Shown: one piece after another, positions 9,195 to 19,875 of the stretch
Position numbering within the stretch: position 1 is the first letter of the stretch
How the letters are laid out: each line of letters opens with the position of its first letter
Assembly (NCBI GenBank): GCA_947428835.1
Contig: CANENE010000001.1
Location: forward strand, 62,001-126,000
From: an uncultured bacterium
GTDB taxonomy: Bacteria > Cyanobacteriota > Vampirovibrionia > Gastranaerophilales > Gastranaerophilaceae
Direction of reading: 5' to 3'
DNA length: 64,000 nt
Made by a program: the position numbers and the translations under genes
The notes under the pieces: generated by a model
Told to the model about the DNA's origin: nothing
Databases searched by the model: none
The model's input: the letters and a program-made list of their open reading frames with translations, nothing else

Positions 9195-10034
9195 ATGAAA
9201 GTACTTGTCACAGGTGCAAACGGGATGCTGGGGCAGGATTTATGCCCTATATTACAAGATAGAGGTTGGTTTGTGATACCAACTGACTACAATACTTTAG
9301 ATGTTACAGATAGCAATGCTGTTGAAAACAAAATTAAAGAAGTGCATCCTGATTTAATTATACATTGTGCCGCATACACAAATGTTGATAAAGCTGAAAG
9401 TGACTATGAAACAGCATATAAATTAAATGTGGAAGCCGTTTCAAACATTGCGAAAGCTGCAGCTGAAATCGATGCAAAAATGGTTTATATTTCAACAGAT
9501 TATGTTTTTGAAGGCACAAAAACAACACCGTATCTTCCAAAAGATGAACCAAATCCCGTCAATTTATATGGAAAAACAAAATATTTAGGAGAACTTGAAG
9601 TTCAAAAATACTCTAAAAAATTCTATATTGTAAGAACATCCTGGCTTTATGGAATCTATGGTAAAAATTTTGTTGAAACAATGATAAGTTTAAAAGACAA
9701 CAAAGAACTAAAAGTAGTAGATGATCAAGTAGGCTCTCCAACCTGGACAAAAGAACTTATTGAAGGAATTATAAAGCTCCTTGATATGCCATATGGCATT
9801 TATCACCTGTCAGGAAAAAATGAAACAAGCTGGTATAATTTTGCAAAAACAATTTTTAAGCTTGAAAATTTAAATGTTAATTTAAAACCCTGTACAACGG
9901 ATGAATTTCCAAGACCTGCACATCGCCCTAAATACAGCTATATGATAAATGACAATAATCTTACCTTGCTTCGCGATTGGAAAGAAGCGCTTATTGATTA
10001 TTTGAAAGAAAGGAAGATGAAGCAAAATGGCTAA
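9195..10034 (+). CDS. rfbD: dTDP-4-dehydrorhamnose reductase
   Basis: Final step of dTDP-L-rhamnose synthesis: NAD(P)H-dependent reduction of dTDP-4-keto-L-rhamnose. GANGMLGQD at residues 7-15 binds the cofactor, STDYVFEG is the SDR catalytic region, and Tyr125/Lys129 ([11 protein letters not shown]) are the catalytic pair. VRTSWLYG and [10 protein letters not shown] are family signatures. The 279-residue length is normal. The start codon follows the rfbB stop directly and the gene overlaps rfbA by 8 bases, so translation is coupled. Confidence 0.95.
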   Translation: MKVLVTGANGMLGQDLCPILQDRGWFVIPTDYNTLDVTDSNAVENKIKEVHPDLIIHCAAYTNVDKAESDYETAYKLNVEAVSNIAKAAAEIDAKMVYISTDYVFEGTKTTPYLPKDEPNPVNLYGKTKYLGELEVQKYSKKFYIVRTSWLYGIYGKNFVETMISLKDNKELKVVDDQVGSPTWTKELIEGIIKLLDMPYGIYHLSGKNETSWYNFAKTIFKLENLNVNLKPCTTDEFPRPAHRPKYSYMINDNNLTLLRDWKEALIDYLKERKMKQNG

Positions 10035-10905
10035 ATTAAAAGGAATAGTGCTTGCAGGAGGCTCAGGCACAAGACTTTATCCAAGCACAATAACAGTTTC
10101 AAAGCAGCTTCTTCCAATTTATGATAAGCCTATGATATATTATCCTATATCAGTTTTGATGTTAGCAGGTATTAAAGATATTCTTATTATTTCTACCCCT
10201 AATGATATCGGCAATTTTGAAAGATTGCTGGGAGATGGTTCGCAATTTGGTCTTAATTTTTCATACAAGATTCAACCAAGCCCCGATGGCCTTGCACAAG
10301 CTTTTATACTTGGTGAAGAATTTATCAAAGATGATTCCGTTGCTTTAATTTTAGGTGATAATATCTTCTATGGTTCAGGATTTTCAAGGCTTCTTAAAAA
10401 AGCAGGACAAAGAGCAACAGAACAAAAAGAAGCAACTGTTTTCGGCTACTATGTTAAAGACCCCCAAAGGTTTGGTGTTGTTGAATTTGACAACAAAGGA
10501 AGAGCAATTTCGATAGAAGAAAAGCCATCTGAGCCCAAGTCTAATTATGCTGTCACGGGGCTGTATTTTTATGATAATAGTGTCATAGAATATGCAAAAA
10601 GCCTAAAGCCCTCTAAAAGAGGTGAGCTTGAAATAACCGATTTAAATAGGATTTATCTTGAAAAAGGCAAATTAAATGTGGAGCTTTTCCAAAGAGGTTT
10701 TGCCTGGCTTGATACAGGCACCCACAGCTCTCTTATCAAAGCAGGGCAATACATTCAAACAATTGAAGAAAATCAGGGAATTAAAATTGCCTGCCTTGAA
10801 GAAATTGCATACAGAAAAGGTTTTCTTTCAAAAGAGCAAATTGTTCAAAGTGCTTCAAAATATAAAAATAACGAGTATTTTTCCTATATCAAAAATATAA
10901 AATAG
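10027..10905 (+). CDS. rfbA: glucose-1-phosphate thymidylyltransferase
   Basis: First committed step of the rhamnose route: glucose-1-phosphate plus dTTP gives dTDP-glucose. [13 protein letters not shown] at residues 9-21 is the nucleotidyltransferase signature; LGDNIFYG supplies a metal-binding Asp, and [19 protein letters not shown] and [10 protein letters not shown] are characteristic. The 292 residues are full length. An unusual point is its place last in the operon, after the enzymes that use its product. No clear terminator follows; the next gene is convergent and decayed. Confidence 0.95.
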   Translation: MAKLKGIVLAGGSGTRLYPSTITVSKQLLPIYDKPMIYYPISVLMLAGIKDILIISTPNDIGNFERLLGDGSQFGLNFSYKIQPSPDGLAQAFILGEEFIKDDSVALILGDNIFYGSGFSRLLKKAGQRATEQKEATVFGYYVKDPQRFGVVEFDNKGRAISIEEKPSEPKSNYAVTGLYFYDNSVIEYAKSLKPSKRGELEITDLNRIYLEKGKLNVELFQRGFAWLDTGTHSSLIKAGQYIQTIEENQGIKIACLEEIAYRKGFLSKEQIVQSASKYKNNEYFSYIKNIK

Positions 10906-11678
10906 CTAATTATATATACCATTTAACCGTCTATTGCCCGCAGCAAACCTTGAAATAACTCTATCGCCTATAGCGGTATAGTTTTTGATATCTTTTGATG
11001 CTTTGTTATAATATTGCGATTTTTTATCATCACCTGACATATAATAAGCAAGGGCAAGATTATTTAGCATATTAGATAGATGCAGAACTTTTGTCACCTG
11101 CTTTGCATTAATTTCTGCAAATCTTTTTGCATCATTATAGTCAATTTCTTTTGGCTTGGTTTTAAAAAGCCTTGCGATAAAAAAAGTTTCTTTATAGGCT
11201 TTTATCTTTTGTTCGTGTTCTTTTACAATCTGTTTTGTCTAGGCATCTTTTTGTTTTTTAAATTGCAGCAGACTTAATTTTCCATTGTTTAAAATATCAT
11301 CTGATAAAATACCAATCGCATTATTATAATTATCTATTGCAAAATTCATATTGCCATATTTGAAATAAAGTCCTGCTAACATTTCATATGGTTCATAATC
11401 TAAAAAATGCCCGGGATTTTGTTGTTTAAATTGTTTATCAATACTCATAGCCTTTAAACAAAGGCGTTTTGCCTCTTTGAAATTGCTTGCATTTTTGCCT
11501 TATATAACAATTGTTTTATTTCAGTATTGACTATAGCTCCTTTATCTGTTTGCAATTCCTGCGTATTTCTTTCAAAACTATCAAATTTGCTATTTTTAGC
11601 AGATGCCAAAAAAGAAACCTTATTAAAGGATTTAGGATTTTTATTTAAAGTATAGAAATTAATACTTGAAACTTTCAA
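10906..11678 (-). pseudogene. TPR-like lineage protein, broken by a frameshift and an amber codon
   Basis: The reading starts at TTG 11678, 8 bases after GAGGAAGG, and gives LKVSSINFYTLNKN. It stays open to about 11492, where a T5 run (A5 in the gene) shifts the frame. One extra base there joins YKAK to NASNFKEAKRLCLKAMS, a helical-repeat sequence. The frame then meets a single in-frame TAG at 11239-11241 and continues cleanly to 10906. Restored, the protein is about 257 residues with TPR-like helices (YEMLAGLYFKYGNMNFAIDNYNNAI; LNNLALAYYMSGDDKKS). Two independent lesions favour a dead gene, although suppression or sequence error cannot be ruled out. The KVSSINF start is shared with the HAD gene at 53439. 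Confidence 0.7.
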
Positions 11679-11867
11679 ATTGTTAACCTTCCTCTTGCGC
11701 CCATATAACTTGTAGCATATACTAAAATAAGCCAAAAATAATAATATCGCAATATATATTTTGTTAATATTTTTTAATAATTTTTTATAAATCAAGCAAT
11801 TTAATTATGAAAAAAATTTTTATTAACTTATATCAAATTTACTTTTAAAAACGATAGAGAGTTTTAT

Positions 11868-12641
11868 ATGATTAATTCAAGTTCAGCAATCAATTTTTTT
11901 GATGCGGTTAAAAAATCCAATAACAGCACTAACGATTCAAATGGCGCAAATATTATGCAAGAAGCACAAAACAAAGCAGCAAATTTAGAAAACAAATCTG
12001 CTCTTACAGTTGCGCTTGAAGATTATACAAAAATCGCAAACAAATTCCATGGAGAAAATAAAATCAATATTACCCAAGAAGAAATTGACCCAAGCTTTTT
12101 AGCAGGAATATTTAATTCAGGCGGAGATAATAATGTCTTTAGAAGCCAGGGTGCAAAAGATTTTTTAAACGATAATTCGAATATTTATAGATCAACCATA
12201 TATGAAATAGCATCAAATACTGACGGAGGATTAAAATATGCAAAAGAAGGTGACAATATTTATGCTTCCGCTCTTAATTTTGCAAAAGCAGATATTGCTC
12301 TAATTGAAAAATCTTATCAGGCAAATGACAAAGGTGACAAAAACGGCAAAATCGATTTGACAGAAACCAATCATCTAAATGCAAACGAAGATACGGTTAG
12401 AATAATGGCACAGCTTGATTTAGACGGAGACCCCAAAACAATAAGTGCCGAAGAATATGCAAGCTATATAGTTGCAATGGATGGTTTAATGCAATTTGGC
12501 GAACTAAATAATATCGATTTTTGTAATTCCTTACCTGACGGAAATTTAGATACAGAAAATATCGGACTTGTAAAACAACTACATATAGATAAATTGCACG
12601 ATATTGCACAGAGTCTTTATGATAATAATTATGCAAACTAA
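11868..12641 (+). CDS. unknown protein with EF-hand-like loops
   Basis: A 257-residue hydrophilic protein, not recognised. It begins MINSSSAINFFDAV. Two Asp-rich segments in the C-terminal half, DKNGKIDLTE (about residue 164) and DLDGDPKTISAEEY (about residue 184), resemble EF-hand or dockerin-type calcium loops, each with imperfect spacing of the last ligands. No signal peptide or membrane segment is visible. It stands alone between the decayed TPR gene and a convergent glycosyltransferase gene. A calcium-binding role is inference only. Confidence 0.6.
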   Translation: MINSSSAINFFDAVKKSNNSTNDSNGANIMQEAQNKAANLENKSALTVALEDYTKIANKFHGENKINITQEEIDPSFLAGIFNSGGDNNVFRSQGAKDFLNDNSNIYRSTIYEIASNTDGGLKYAKEGDNIYASALNFAKADIALIEKSYQANDKGDKNGKIDLTETNHLNANEDTVRIMAQLDLDGDPKTISAEEYASYIVAMDGLMQFGELNNIDFCNSLPDGNLDTENIGLVKQLHIDKLHDIAQSLYDNNYAN

Positions 12642-12650
12642 ATTATTAAT

Positions 12651-13379
12651 CTAGCCTCTTTCCCAGTATTTATCAAGCCACTTGGTTGCCTTAACGTATC
12701 TTAAGCCGCCTTTTCCAAAAAATCCCTTATAGGCCTGTTCAGGATTCGGGCGTCCATGAAAAATAAGGATTTTAACGCCATCAGGGTCTTTTGGCTGCAT
12801 AAAGAAATTAAGAGGAAACGGTCTCAAGCAGCTTCTTTTGAAACTGACACACCAGCTTTTATCCCAATATTTCAAAATACCTTTTGCCTGCATTTGGCGT
12901 GACAAAAATGCTTGTTCATTTTTGTGTCTTTTTCTGATATCAGGGCCTTCTTTATAGAAATTTTCAATAATATCAGGGTGTTTATTTACAATAAATTTAA
13001 AAACAGAAGAGTTTCCTATAATATCTTTTGGGAAATCCCAGTCTTTAATTATATAAAATTCGCCTTCTTGTTCAAAAAAGCAATCAATATTATCCTTTAC
13101 AATAACATCCAGGTCTAAAAATAAAGCTTCACCTTCCAGGTCCGCCAAAGGAGAAGCAAAAAGTCCAAGCTTCTTCCAGGCCTTTTCAGGAAGCCCCTTA
13201 TCATCCAAAGTTGGCAAAGGACGGATTTCGACACCTTCCATGATACCATCAGCGTTATCTGTAAAACATACAAAGCGATGAGGAATAGTAAGATTTTTTT
13301 CAACCATTTTATAAAGACGATTTACATAACCTGCATCAAACTTATCGCCCCATTTTATGCATATAACATTTTTATCCAT
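12651..13379 (-). CDS. glycosyltransferase with DxD motif
   Basis: A 242-residue GT-A-like protein. NVICIKWGDKFDAGYVNRLYKMV opens like enzymes of the GT8/GT32 neighbourhood; ALFLDLDVIVKDNID carries a DxD (LDLD) and VKILIFHGRPNPEQ near the C-terminus supplies a His in the place of a metal ligand. HRFVCFTDN is typical of this group. It probably modifies a cell-surface glycan, but the sugar is unknown. It is 21 bases downstream of lysS on the same strand and faces the EF-hand-like gene with an 9-base gap. Confidence 0.65.
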   Translation of the reverse strand: MDKNVICIKWGDKFDAGYVNRLYKMVEKNLTIPHRFVCFTDNADGIMEGVEIRPLPTLDDKGLPEKAWKKLGLFASPLADLEGEALFLDLDVIVKDNIDCFFEQEGEFYIIKDWDFPKDIIGNSSVFKFIVNKHPDIIENFYKEGPDIRKRHKNEQAFLSRQMQAKGILKYWDKSWCVSFKRSCLRPFPLNFFMQPKDPDGVKILIFHGRPNPEQAYKGFFGKGGLRYVKATKWLDKYWERG

Positions 13380-13400
13380 CTTTTTCTCCTTATCGCTTAT

Positions 13401-14903
13401 TTACTTTTGACGCATTGTAGGAAATGCTATAACATCTCTAATTGAAGGTGAATTGGTAAGAAGCATAACAAGTCTATCTATGCCCATACCCATGCCGCCT
13501 GTCGGAGGCATTCCATATTCAAGCGCATTTATAAAGTCTTCATCAATTTCCATTGCTTCTTCATCACCCATAGCCTTTGCTTGAGCTTGTGCTTCAAACC
13601 TGTGGCGCTGGTCAATAGGATCAGATAATTCTGAAAACGCATTTGCAATTTCCCACCCGTTTACTCTTGTTTCAAAACGTTCTGTCAGGCGTTCATTATC
13701 TCTGTGAACCTTTGCTAATGGTGAGATTTCTCTTGGATAATCTATGATATGACAGGGTTGAATTAAGCTTGGTTCTATTTTTTCTTCAAAAACAGCTTCT
13801 ACAACCTGCCCCCAGTTGGCATTTTCATCAACATGTACATTTATAGATTGCGCCAATTTTCTTGCTTCATCTGCACTATAAACAGATAAAAAGTCTATTC
13901 CTGTCTCATCTTTAATTGAACCGAGCATTGTTTTTCTATCCCATGGGGGGGTAAGGTCAATTTCGTTTTCACCATATTTAATTTTGGTTGTACCTAAAAC
14001 TTCTTGAGCAACATATGCTACCATATTTTCAGTCAGGGTCATCATATCGTTATAGTCAGCATAGGCTTGATATAGCTCAATCATAGTAAATTCGGGATTA
14101 TGACGGGTATCTATTCCTTCATTTCTAAAGCATTTGCCGATTTCAAAAATTCTTTCGGATACTCCGCCTACAATTAATCTTTTGAGATACAATTCAAGCG
14201 CAATTCTTAAGGTCAAATCCATCTCTAAAGCATTATGGTGAGTATTAAAAGGACGGGCATTGGCACCTGATGCCATTGTTTGAAGAGTTGGAGTTTCAAC
14301 TTCCATAAAACCGTCTTTAGCTAAAAATTCTCTGATTTTTTGAATAATCAGGCTTCTTTTTTTAAATGTATCTCTTACTTCACTATTCACAATCATATCA
14401 AGATATCTTTGACGATACCTGACTTCAACATCTGAAAGTCCGTGGAACTTTTCAGGAAGAGGAAGAAGTGATTTGGATAAGAGTTTTAAATCTGTTGTTT
14501 TAATTGATAATTCACCCCTCGGAGTCCTTCGAATAGTTCCAACAATCCCTACAATATCTCCCATATCAATTAGTTTCAAAAGTTTCATCTTATCTTCGGG
14601 CAGGTTGCTTTTGTGTGAAAAAATTTGAATTTTGCCTGTCGAATCCATTAAATCTATAAACATGCCTGTGTTTCTAATTGCCATAACGCGGCCTGCAACA
14701 CAATAGACATCTTCAGTTTCAACACCTGCTTCAAGGTCTGCATATTTTTCTTGCAAAGTTGCCGCATTTGCAGTTTTATCAAATGTATAAGGATAGGGAT
14801 TTACTCCCATATCAATTAAATCCGTAAGTTTTTGTATTCTATTTTCTCTAATTGCAGAACTTGAAGAATTTCCTGCTTTATTTTCCTGCGTTTCAAGTGT
14901 CAT
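13401..14903 (-). CDS. lysS: lysyl-tRNA synthetase, class II
   Basis: Charges tRNA-Lys with lysine in the cytoplasm. The 500-residue protein has the class II LysRS order: a helical N-terminus, an OB-fold anticodon-binding domain (VAGRVMAIRNTGMFIDLMD), motif 1 (FLAKDGFMEVETPTL), motif 2 (FEIGKCFRNEGIDTRHNPEF) and motif 3 (GMGMGIDRLVMLL). EYGMPPTGG is the LysRS-type signature before motif 3. The first 20 residues (QENKAGNSSSS) are a disordered extension. It follows the phosphohexomutase gene by 17 bases. Confidence 0.97.
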   Translation of the reverse strand: MTLETQENKAGNSSSSAIRENRIQKLTDLIDMGVNPYPYTFDKTANAATLQEKYADLEAGVETEDVYCVAGRVMAIRNTGMFIDLMDSTGKIQIFSHKSNLPEDKMKLLKLIDMGDIVGIVGTIRRTPRGELSIKTTDLKLLSKSLLPLPEKFHGLSDVEVRYRQRYLDMIVNSEVRDTFKKRSLIIQKIREFLAKDGFMEVETPTLQTMASGANARPFNTHHNALEMDLTLRIALELYLKRLIVGGVSERIFEIGKCFRNEGIDTRHNPEFTMIELYQAYADYNDMMTLTENMVAYVAQEVLGTTKIKYGENEIDLTPPWDRKTMLGSIKDETGIDFLSVYSADEARKLAQSINVHVDENANWGQVVEAVFEEKIEPSLIQPCHIIDYPREISPLAKVHRDNERLTERFETRVNGWEIANAFSELSDPIDQRHRFEAQAQAKAMGDEEAMEIDEDFINALEYGMPPTGGMGMGIDRLVMLLTNSPSIRDVIAFPTMRQK

Positions 14904-14920
14904 AACTTTATATTATCTCC

Positions 14921-17134
14921 TTAAAAATTATATTCCGGTATATTAAATTCTCTTTTGTCTTCGTCTTTTAGAGTATACTTTTCATATATTTTATATGATT
15001 GTTCTTTGATATCATCAACATTACTTATGTATTTTTTATAAGTATCATTTAAGTTTCCTTCAAAATTACCAAGTCTTGTTGCAAGCCTAAATAATTCTTC
15101 TTTGTCTGTACCTCCTGCATATGCTTTTGTTTTAGCATCGGTTCCTGATGGTCTTATTTCAATAAATTTATCTTTGAATTTTAAATATGTGCCGTCACCT
15201 ACAAACAAGATATCAACAAGCCCTGAAAAATCAATATCTTTAAAATTAGAAGATAGAATTTCTCTGACATTTTCAATAGTTATGCTGCCTTCAAGTTTAG
15301 CAATTGCAAGTGCAAGATAGAAGATATCATTTTTAGTTCTTTTCTTTTCACCTTCAACTTTTGCTTGTTTTAATTTTTCGATATCAGGCTCTGATTCGTT
15401 GTAATAAGAAATATCAACCCTTACGTCATATTTTGAAATTATATTATTTGATTCATAAATTTTATTTAAATGTTCAACAAGAGTTGTATCAATATTTGAA
15501 ACCAAAGCAGAAGCTACAATAATTGCTTCTGTTGCTGATTTTTCGCGCATAGAAAGCGCCATTCTTCCTGCTGTTGATTTAATAGGGTTGATGCCCCCTA
15601 TAATCATTCCTCCTGATTCTTCGCCGCCAAATACCATTCTTGGAGAAGAAGAAAGTTCTTTTTGGCAATTAAATACATCTGTGATTCCAATATTTTGAAT
15701 ATTATTTTCAATTTGGGCTTCGATTTTTTTAACTGCTGTTGCAATTTCTTTGAAACCAACAGGAGTATTGATTACTTTAATTCCTTTATTTTTGGCCCAT
15801 TCATCCCAGCTGGCCGAGCTTGCGGTAGTTTTTACAATAAAGTATTTGTTTTTAGGTTTTTTATCAAGTGTTTGATACCAATAATCCATAATCATTAAAA
15901 ATGCCTGATTTGCACTAAAAATACAAAGAATTCTGTTGTCCCCAAGCTCAACAAAATCAACACCTGCTTTGATTATTTCATCTTTCTTGTCAGATGAGAC
16001 GATTTGAACGATGTTTAATCTGTCATGATCGGGGTCTGTAATTAAAACAACAGTATTATCGGGATAATTTTTCAATTCTTCGCCATAGTTAAGTGATTTT
16101 ATTATAGGAAAATAACTTTTACCATTATTGTCTTTTGCAAGAACAGTCACATCTAATGACCAATCATAGAAAGTATCTTTTCCTTCTTTATCTTTTTGAA
16201 TATCTTTTCCAATACCGTGGAAAAATGGGTCTTCTTCCGTATGGAGCCAGTCAAATTTGTTTTCAATTTCAAGAGAAGAAAGAATTTTTGACAAAGTGTT
16301 ATAAGCACATCCTCCAACAGAATCGATTATGATTTTGTTTTTAAAATCTTTGATTGATTGGATATTTTTGTTATTTGCAACACCTTCTTTAAGATATTCA
16401 ACATAAAGGTCTATTCCGTTATTTAATTTTTCCATAGCTTTTTCATCAATTAAAGAATCACCGGAAGCTGCAAAATTAATTTCAAAAAAGCCTTCTTTGT
16501 CTACAGTATCTAAAATTTGTTCAATTTTATTTACAAATTCCATACTTTCATTGGGCAAAAACTGTGAACCTTGGTTATTCAAGTCTTTTGTTGCATTTTT
16601 AACAGAAATTCCATGGGATGAGGTTATATATTCAGCCCCGACTAAATCAAGCTTAAAAGCCAAAAACGATGCAAGCCAAATTGGAATTGTAACTCTATTT
16701 TTAGGACAAAGCGTTCTAATGCCAAGGCTTGCTTGAATTCTTGCAATAATATCAAGATATGTCTTTGAATTGTACCTTACTTCACAGCCAACAAGTTTTA
16801 CAAGACTTTTGTCTTTATACTTTTCTTTTAAAACAAGGGCTTTAGCTAAAGTTGCAAGAGTAATTCCGATTGTATTAATCGGAAACCTGGTGTCGTGAGG
16901 ATAGATTATGTTTTGAGGTCCTCTGATACCCGCAGTAGATACAAGTGCTTCTTTTTTATAGCCTTTAAACCACTCTTTCAGATTTAGTTTATCCGCAGTC
17001 TCTTTGGTGAGCCTGAATACAAATTCATTTTTATTGTTGTAATCAAAAATTTTATCTTCTTTAACTTCAATGGGTGTATTTTTTTCAACACTATCCATTA
17101 ATAATTTTTCCAAATTTAATTCCGTTTTAGTCAT
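14921..17134 (-). CDS. large phosphohexomutase-like enzyme
   Basis: A 737-residue relative of alpha-D-phosphohexomutases, which interconvert hexose 1- and 6-phosphates. Family landmarks appear in order: VSTAGIRG near residue 70, a phosphoserine-loop equivalent TSSHGISVKN near 175, the metal-binding DPDHDR, the sugar-binding GGEESGG, and RPSGTDAKTKAYAGG at the phosphate site. It is longer than the usual 450-580 residues, and the normal TASHNP loop reads TSSHGI, keeping Ser-His but not Asn-Pro. The other sites are intact, so activity is plausible. ATG 17134 is chosen over TTG 17146 and GTG 17140 because GAGAG lies just upstream. Substrate is not assigned. Confidence 0.75.
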   Translation of the reverse strand: MTKTELNLEKLLMDSVEKNTPIEVKEDKIFDYNNKNEFVFRLTKETADKLNLKEWFKGYKKEALVSTAGIRGPQNIIYPHDTRFPINTIGITLATLAKALVLKEKYKDKSLVKLVGCEVRYNSKTYLDIIARIQASLGIRTLCPKNRVTIPIWLASFLAFKLDLVGAEYITSSHGISVKNATKDLNNQGSQFLPNESMEFVNKIEQILDTVDKEGFFEINFAASGDSLIDEKAMEKLNNGIDLYVEYLKEGVANNKNIQSIKDFKNKIIIDSVGGCAYNTLSKILSSLEIENKFDWLHTEEDPFFHGIGKDIQKDKEGKDTFYDWSLDVTVLAKDNNGKSYFPIIKSLNYGEELKNYPDNTVVLITDPDHDRLNIVQIVSSDKKDEIIKAGVDFVELGDNRILCIFSANQAFLMIMDYWYQTLDKKPKNKYFIVKTTASSASWDEWAKNKGIKVINTPVGFKEIATAVKKIEAQIENNIQNIGITDVFNCQKELSSSPRMVFGGEESGGMIIGGINPIKSTAGRMALSMREKSATEAIIVASALVSNIDTTLVEHLNKIYESNNIISKYDVRVDISYYNESEPDIEKLKQAKVEGEKKRTKNDIFYLALAIAKLEGSITIENVREILSSNFKDIDFSGLVDILFVGDGTYLKFKDKFIEIRPSGTDAKTKAYAGGTDKEELFRLATRLGNFEGNLNDTYKKYISNVDDIKEQSYKIYEKYTLKDEDKREFNIPEYNF

Positions 17135-17194
17135 TTTCACTCTCAATCATACTAATAATTAAAATATTAGCATAAACATAACTTTTTAGTTATT

Positions 17195-19711
17195 TTATTT
17201 TTTCTCTGATTCAATTTTTTCAGACAAACTCTTTTTGCCCGTAATTTTTCTAAATGCCCGAGACCACATACCAGCAATACCTTCTCTGCTTTCTTGTTTT
17301 GCTTCATAATCAATAATAGCTTGTCTTGATTTCATGTGTCTTACAGGCTGACAGATTGATTTTCTGACCATAAATTCGTTTGTCATTTCAGTTGCGGCAG
17401 CAATAGTTGCTGCACCCAGCAAGCTCGCATTCAAAGGACGTTTAAACACTGAATTAAAAAGATTCATTAATGTTCCATTCACAATAAAATTAGAAGCTTT
17501 ATGCGCAACCCTTTCTCTTCCTTCTTCATTGGCTCCTTCTATGTCTTTACCTTTAGATTCAATTAAAACCTTATTTCTATAGTCGTTTATAAAGAAATAA
17601 CTTGTAATAATTGTAACCATGGTTCTGGATAAATTTGCAAGGGCTCCGGTTTCAGCACCAATTTCAAAGTTTCTTGTATTTGTTTTAATCGCATCAATTA
17701 TTTGTTTATCGGTCTTTTTCTTTCTGAATTTTCTTGTAAATGTATCAAACTCCCTTCCTTTGGGATGATTATCAAAAATCAGCTGCGCATATTGGCTCAA
17801 ACCCTTTCTTGTTCTTGTTGTAATTGTGCTGTTTCTTCCTATTGTTTTCTTTTGAATGTCACTAATTACCTGTTCGCTTTTTTCAAACATTACTTTATTA
17901 AGTATGATATCAAAAATTTCTGCAGGAATAGAAAATATCTGATATAGGGTTTTAGTAAGTTTTTCTAAACCGCTATAAATACCAGCAACCAATTCACGCT
18001 TAATGTATATAGAGATAGGTTCTTCTCCTTTTTCCATACCTTGTTCGATTTGTCTTGCTTGTCTTACAAAATCATTCATTATAGCAAGATTATTGGTTTC
18101 GGGTAATTTTTGAAGTTCTTCGGTTCTTTCTGCAATTTCCTGTGCCGTAATTGAAACTTGTTTGTATTTTAGATTATCAACAAAATCTGAAGCACTGCGG
18201 TCAATTTTGCTTACAAAAGTTTTCTGGCGCGCAATTTTAGCATTTTCTATAGCTTTGAAAAAGCCTTCAGAGCCTGTTGCAGCTTTATCGTTTAAATAGC
18301 TGTTTATAGAATCTGCATAATCAAATACTATTTGCCTATGGGCAAGTTTCTGCTTGTATTCTCCGCCAAGTCCTTTTTTAGCAAGGAAAAATGCACTCGT
18401 TAAACCAAATAGCGAAAGAATAACTGCTTTTGTGTGTCCTTTTTTAGCAGGGAGTTTGTCTTGTGTTTGAACACTTTCCGCTTCATCCTTTGAAATATTT
18501 TTATCCAAAAATACATCAAAAGTGCTCATTATTTTAGTATTTTTTAGAAAATCATTAAAGAGTTCTTTTTGTGAGAATGTTTTGCCATTAAAATTCAAAG
18601 CAATACCGCCATTTTGATTTGGTAAGGTTTTTACACTTGAAGAATCATTTGAGGAATTATTTTTTGTTTTATTATTTGCAGCAGTTGTTGTATTTGTATT
18701 TGTGGCATCAGATGTATTAGAAGAAGCTGCCTGCTCAAGATTTCTCTTTTCGGAAATCTGTTTGGCCCTTTGTGGACTTAAAGGAACAAGAGGGGTTTTA
18801 CTTAAAATTCTTGAACCTATTTCTGCAACCAAAGCAGAAAGAGCAATTACAATAGCATTCAACGCCACATTTCCTTTGGTGTATTTACCAAACACCCCAA
18901 GCGACACAAAAGTAGTGGCTGCAGAAAGAGCCATTCTTGTTAATTCCTGTCTCAAGCGTCCGCGTTCTGCTTTTCTTGCTTCTTTACTGTCATCTTTTTG
19001 GAGCATGGAGATATTGTAGAAGTCTCTTGCACTATATAAAGCAGAAACAATTGAAGTTGCAATTCTATTTAGCGTCCTTTCATCCCTTGTACTGTAGTTT
19101 TTAGCTAAATCAACAATTCCCGTTGCGGCAGTATCGGAAAACAGCCTTAGTGCATCTTCAAGATTATATGCCGTCTTTAAAGGACTATCTGCGGTTTTTT
19201 CGGCAACATTAACAATACAGCTTTCAACAGAAAGTTTGTCTAAAAGCGCTTTTGCGCATTCATAGCTTCTTTCTTGTTCAACTTGGACTGCCCTTCTTGC
19301 AAGCGGGCCAAATTTCTTTGCACTTTGAGCAGCATCTTCAAGAAAAGAAATCTTACTTATGCCATTTAAAATTGAATTTGCAACATCTAAATGCAGCCTA
19401 TAAAACGGGTAAGTTACAGCGTTAACTAATTCACCTAAAAACGATTTATCTTTAAACCTGATATTTCCGTCTTTAACGTCAAGGTTTGTTTTTTGTATAG
19501 TAGTTGTGAAAAAACCATCTCCAAGAATCTTATCAACACCTTCCTGGATACCTGTTATGTTTGTATATGTAACATCATAAGCACCATTTATAATTTTTTG
19601 GAAACTGCCTTGGAAATTTATATTTTGGGGAACCTTATTATTTCGCAAATTATTTTTCTTATATCGCGAATCCTCGTTATTATTTAAATTTGTTGAAATA
19701 TTCAAATTCAT
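17195..19711 (-). CDS. large lineage protein with NINFQG N-terminus
   Basis: An 838-residue protein I cannot assign. After an Asn-rich start it has NINFQGSFQK (residues 31-40), a short motif shared by other proteins here. Several hydrophobic helices are visible, for example near residues 275-315 (LALSAATTFVSLGVF; NAIVIALSALVAEIG), 415-435 (AVILSLFGLTSAFFLAKKGL) and 780-800. A Ser/Thr/Asn-rich linker lies at about 335-365. The C-terminus is basic. ATG 19711 is chosen because AAGGAAG is 5 bases upstream; a TTG 12 bases earlier overlaps that site. Membrane association is inferred, function unknown. Confidence 0.65.
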   Translation of the reverse strand: MNLNISTNLNNNEDSRYKKNNLRNNKVPQNINFQGSFQKIINGAYDVTYTNITGIQEGVDKILGDGFFTTTIQKTNLDVKDGNIRFKDKSFLGELVNAVTYPFYRLHLDVANSILNGISKISFLEDAAQSAKKFGPLARRAVQVEQERSYECAKALLDKLSVESCIVNVAEKTADSPLKTAYNLEDALRLFSDTAATGIVDLAKNYSTRDERTLNRIATSIVSALYSARDFYNISMLQKDDSKEARKAERGRLRQELTRMALSAATTFVSLGVFGKYTKGNVALNAIVIALSALVAEIGSRILSKTPLVPLSPQRAKQISEKRNLEQAASSNTSDATNTNTTTAANNKTKNNSSNDSSSVKTLPNQNGGIALNFNGKTFSQKELFNDFLKNTKIMSTFDVFLDKNISKDEAESVQTQDKLPAKKGHTKAVILSLFGLTSAFFLAKKGLGGEYKQKLAHRQIVFDYADSINSYLNDKAATGSEGFFKAIENAKIARQKTFVSKIDRSASDFVDNLKYKQVSITAQEIAERTEELQKLPETNNLAIMNDFVRQARQIEQGMEKGEEPISIYIKRELVAGIYSGLEKLTKTLYQIFSIPAEIFDIILNKVMFEKSEQVISDIQKKTIGRNSTITTRTRKGLSQYAQLIFDNHPKGREFDTFTRKFRKKKTDKQIIDAIKTNTRNFEIGAETGALANLSRTMVTIITSYFFINDYRNKVLIESKGKDIEGANEEGRERVAHKASNFIVNGTLMNLFNSVFKRPLNASLLGAATIAAATEMTNEFMVRKSICQPVRHMKSRQAIIDYEAKQESREGIAGMWSRAFRKITGKKSLSEKIESEKK

Positions 19712-19875
19712 AACTTCCTTCAAGAATCGTTTTTTAAAAATCGATTCTTAAAAAGTTTATACAACTACTACTGAAACTAAAAAACTTGTGAAATTAAATT
19801 TTTGCTCAAAAATAAAGTTTTTTATATTTTTGTTAATAATTTGTATTATGAAAAAAAATAAATTATCTTTTTATT

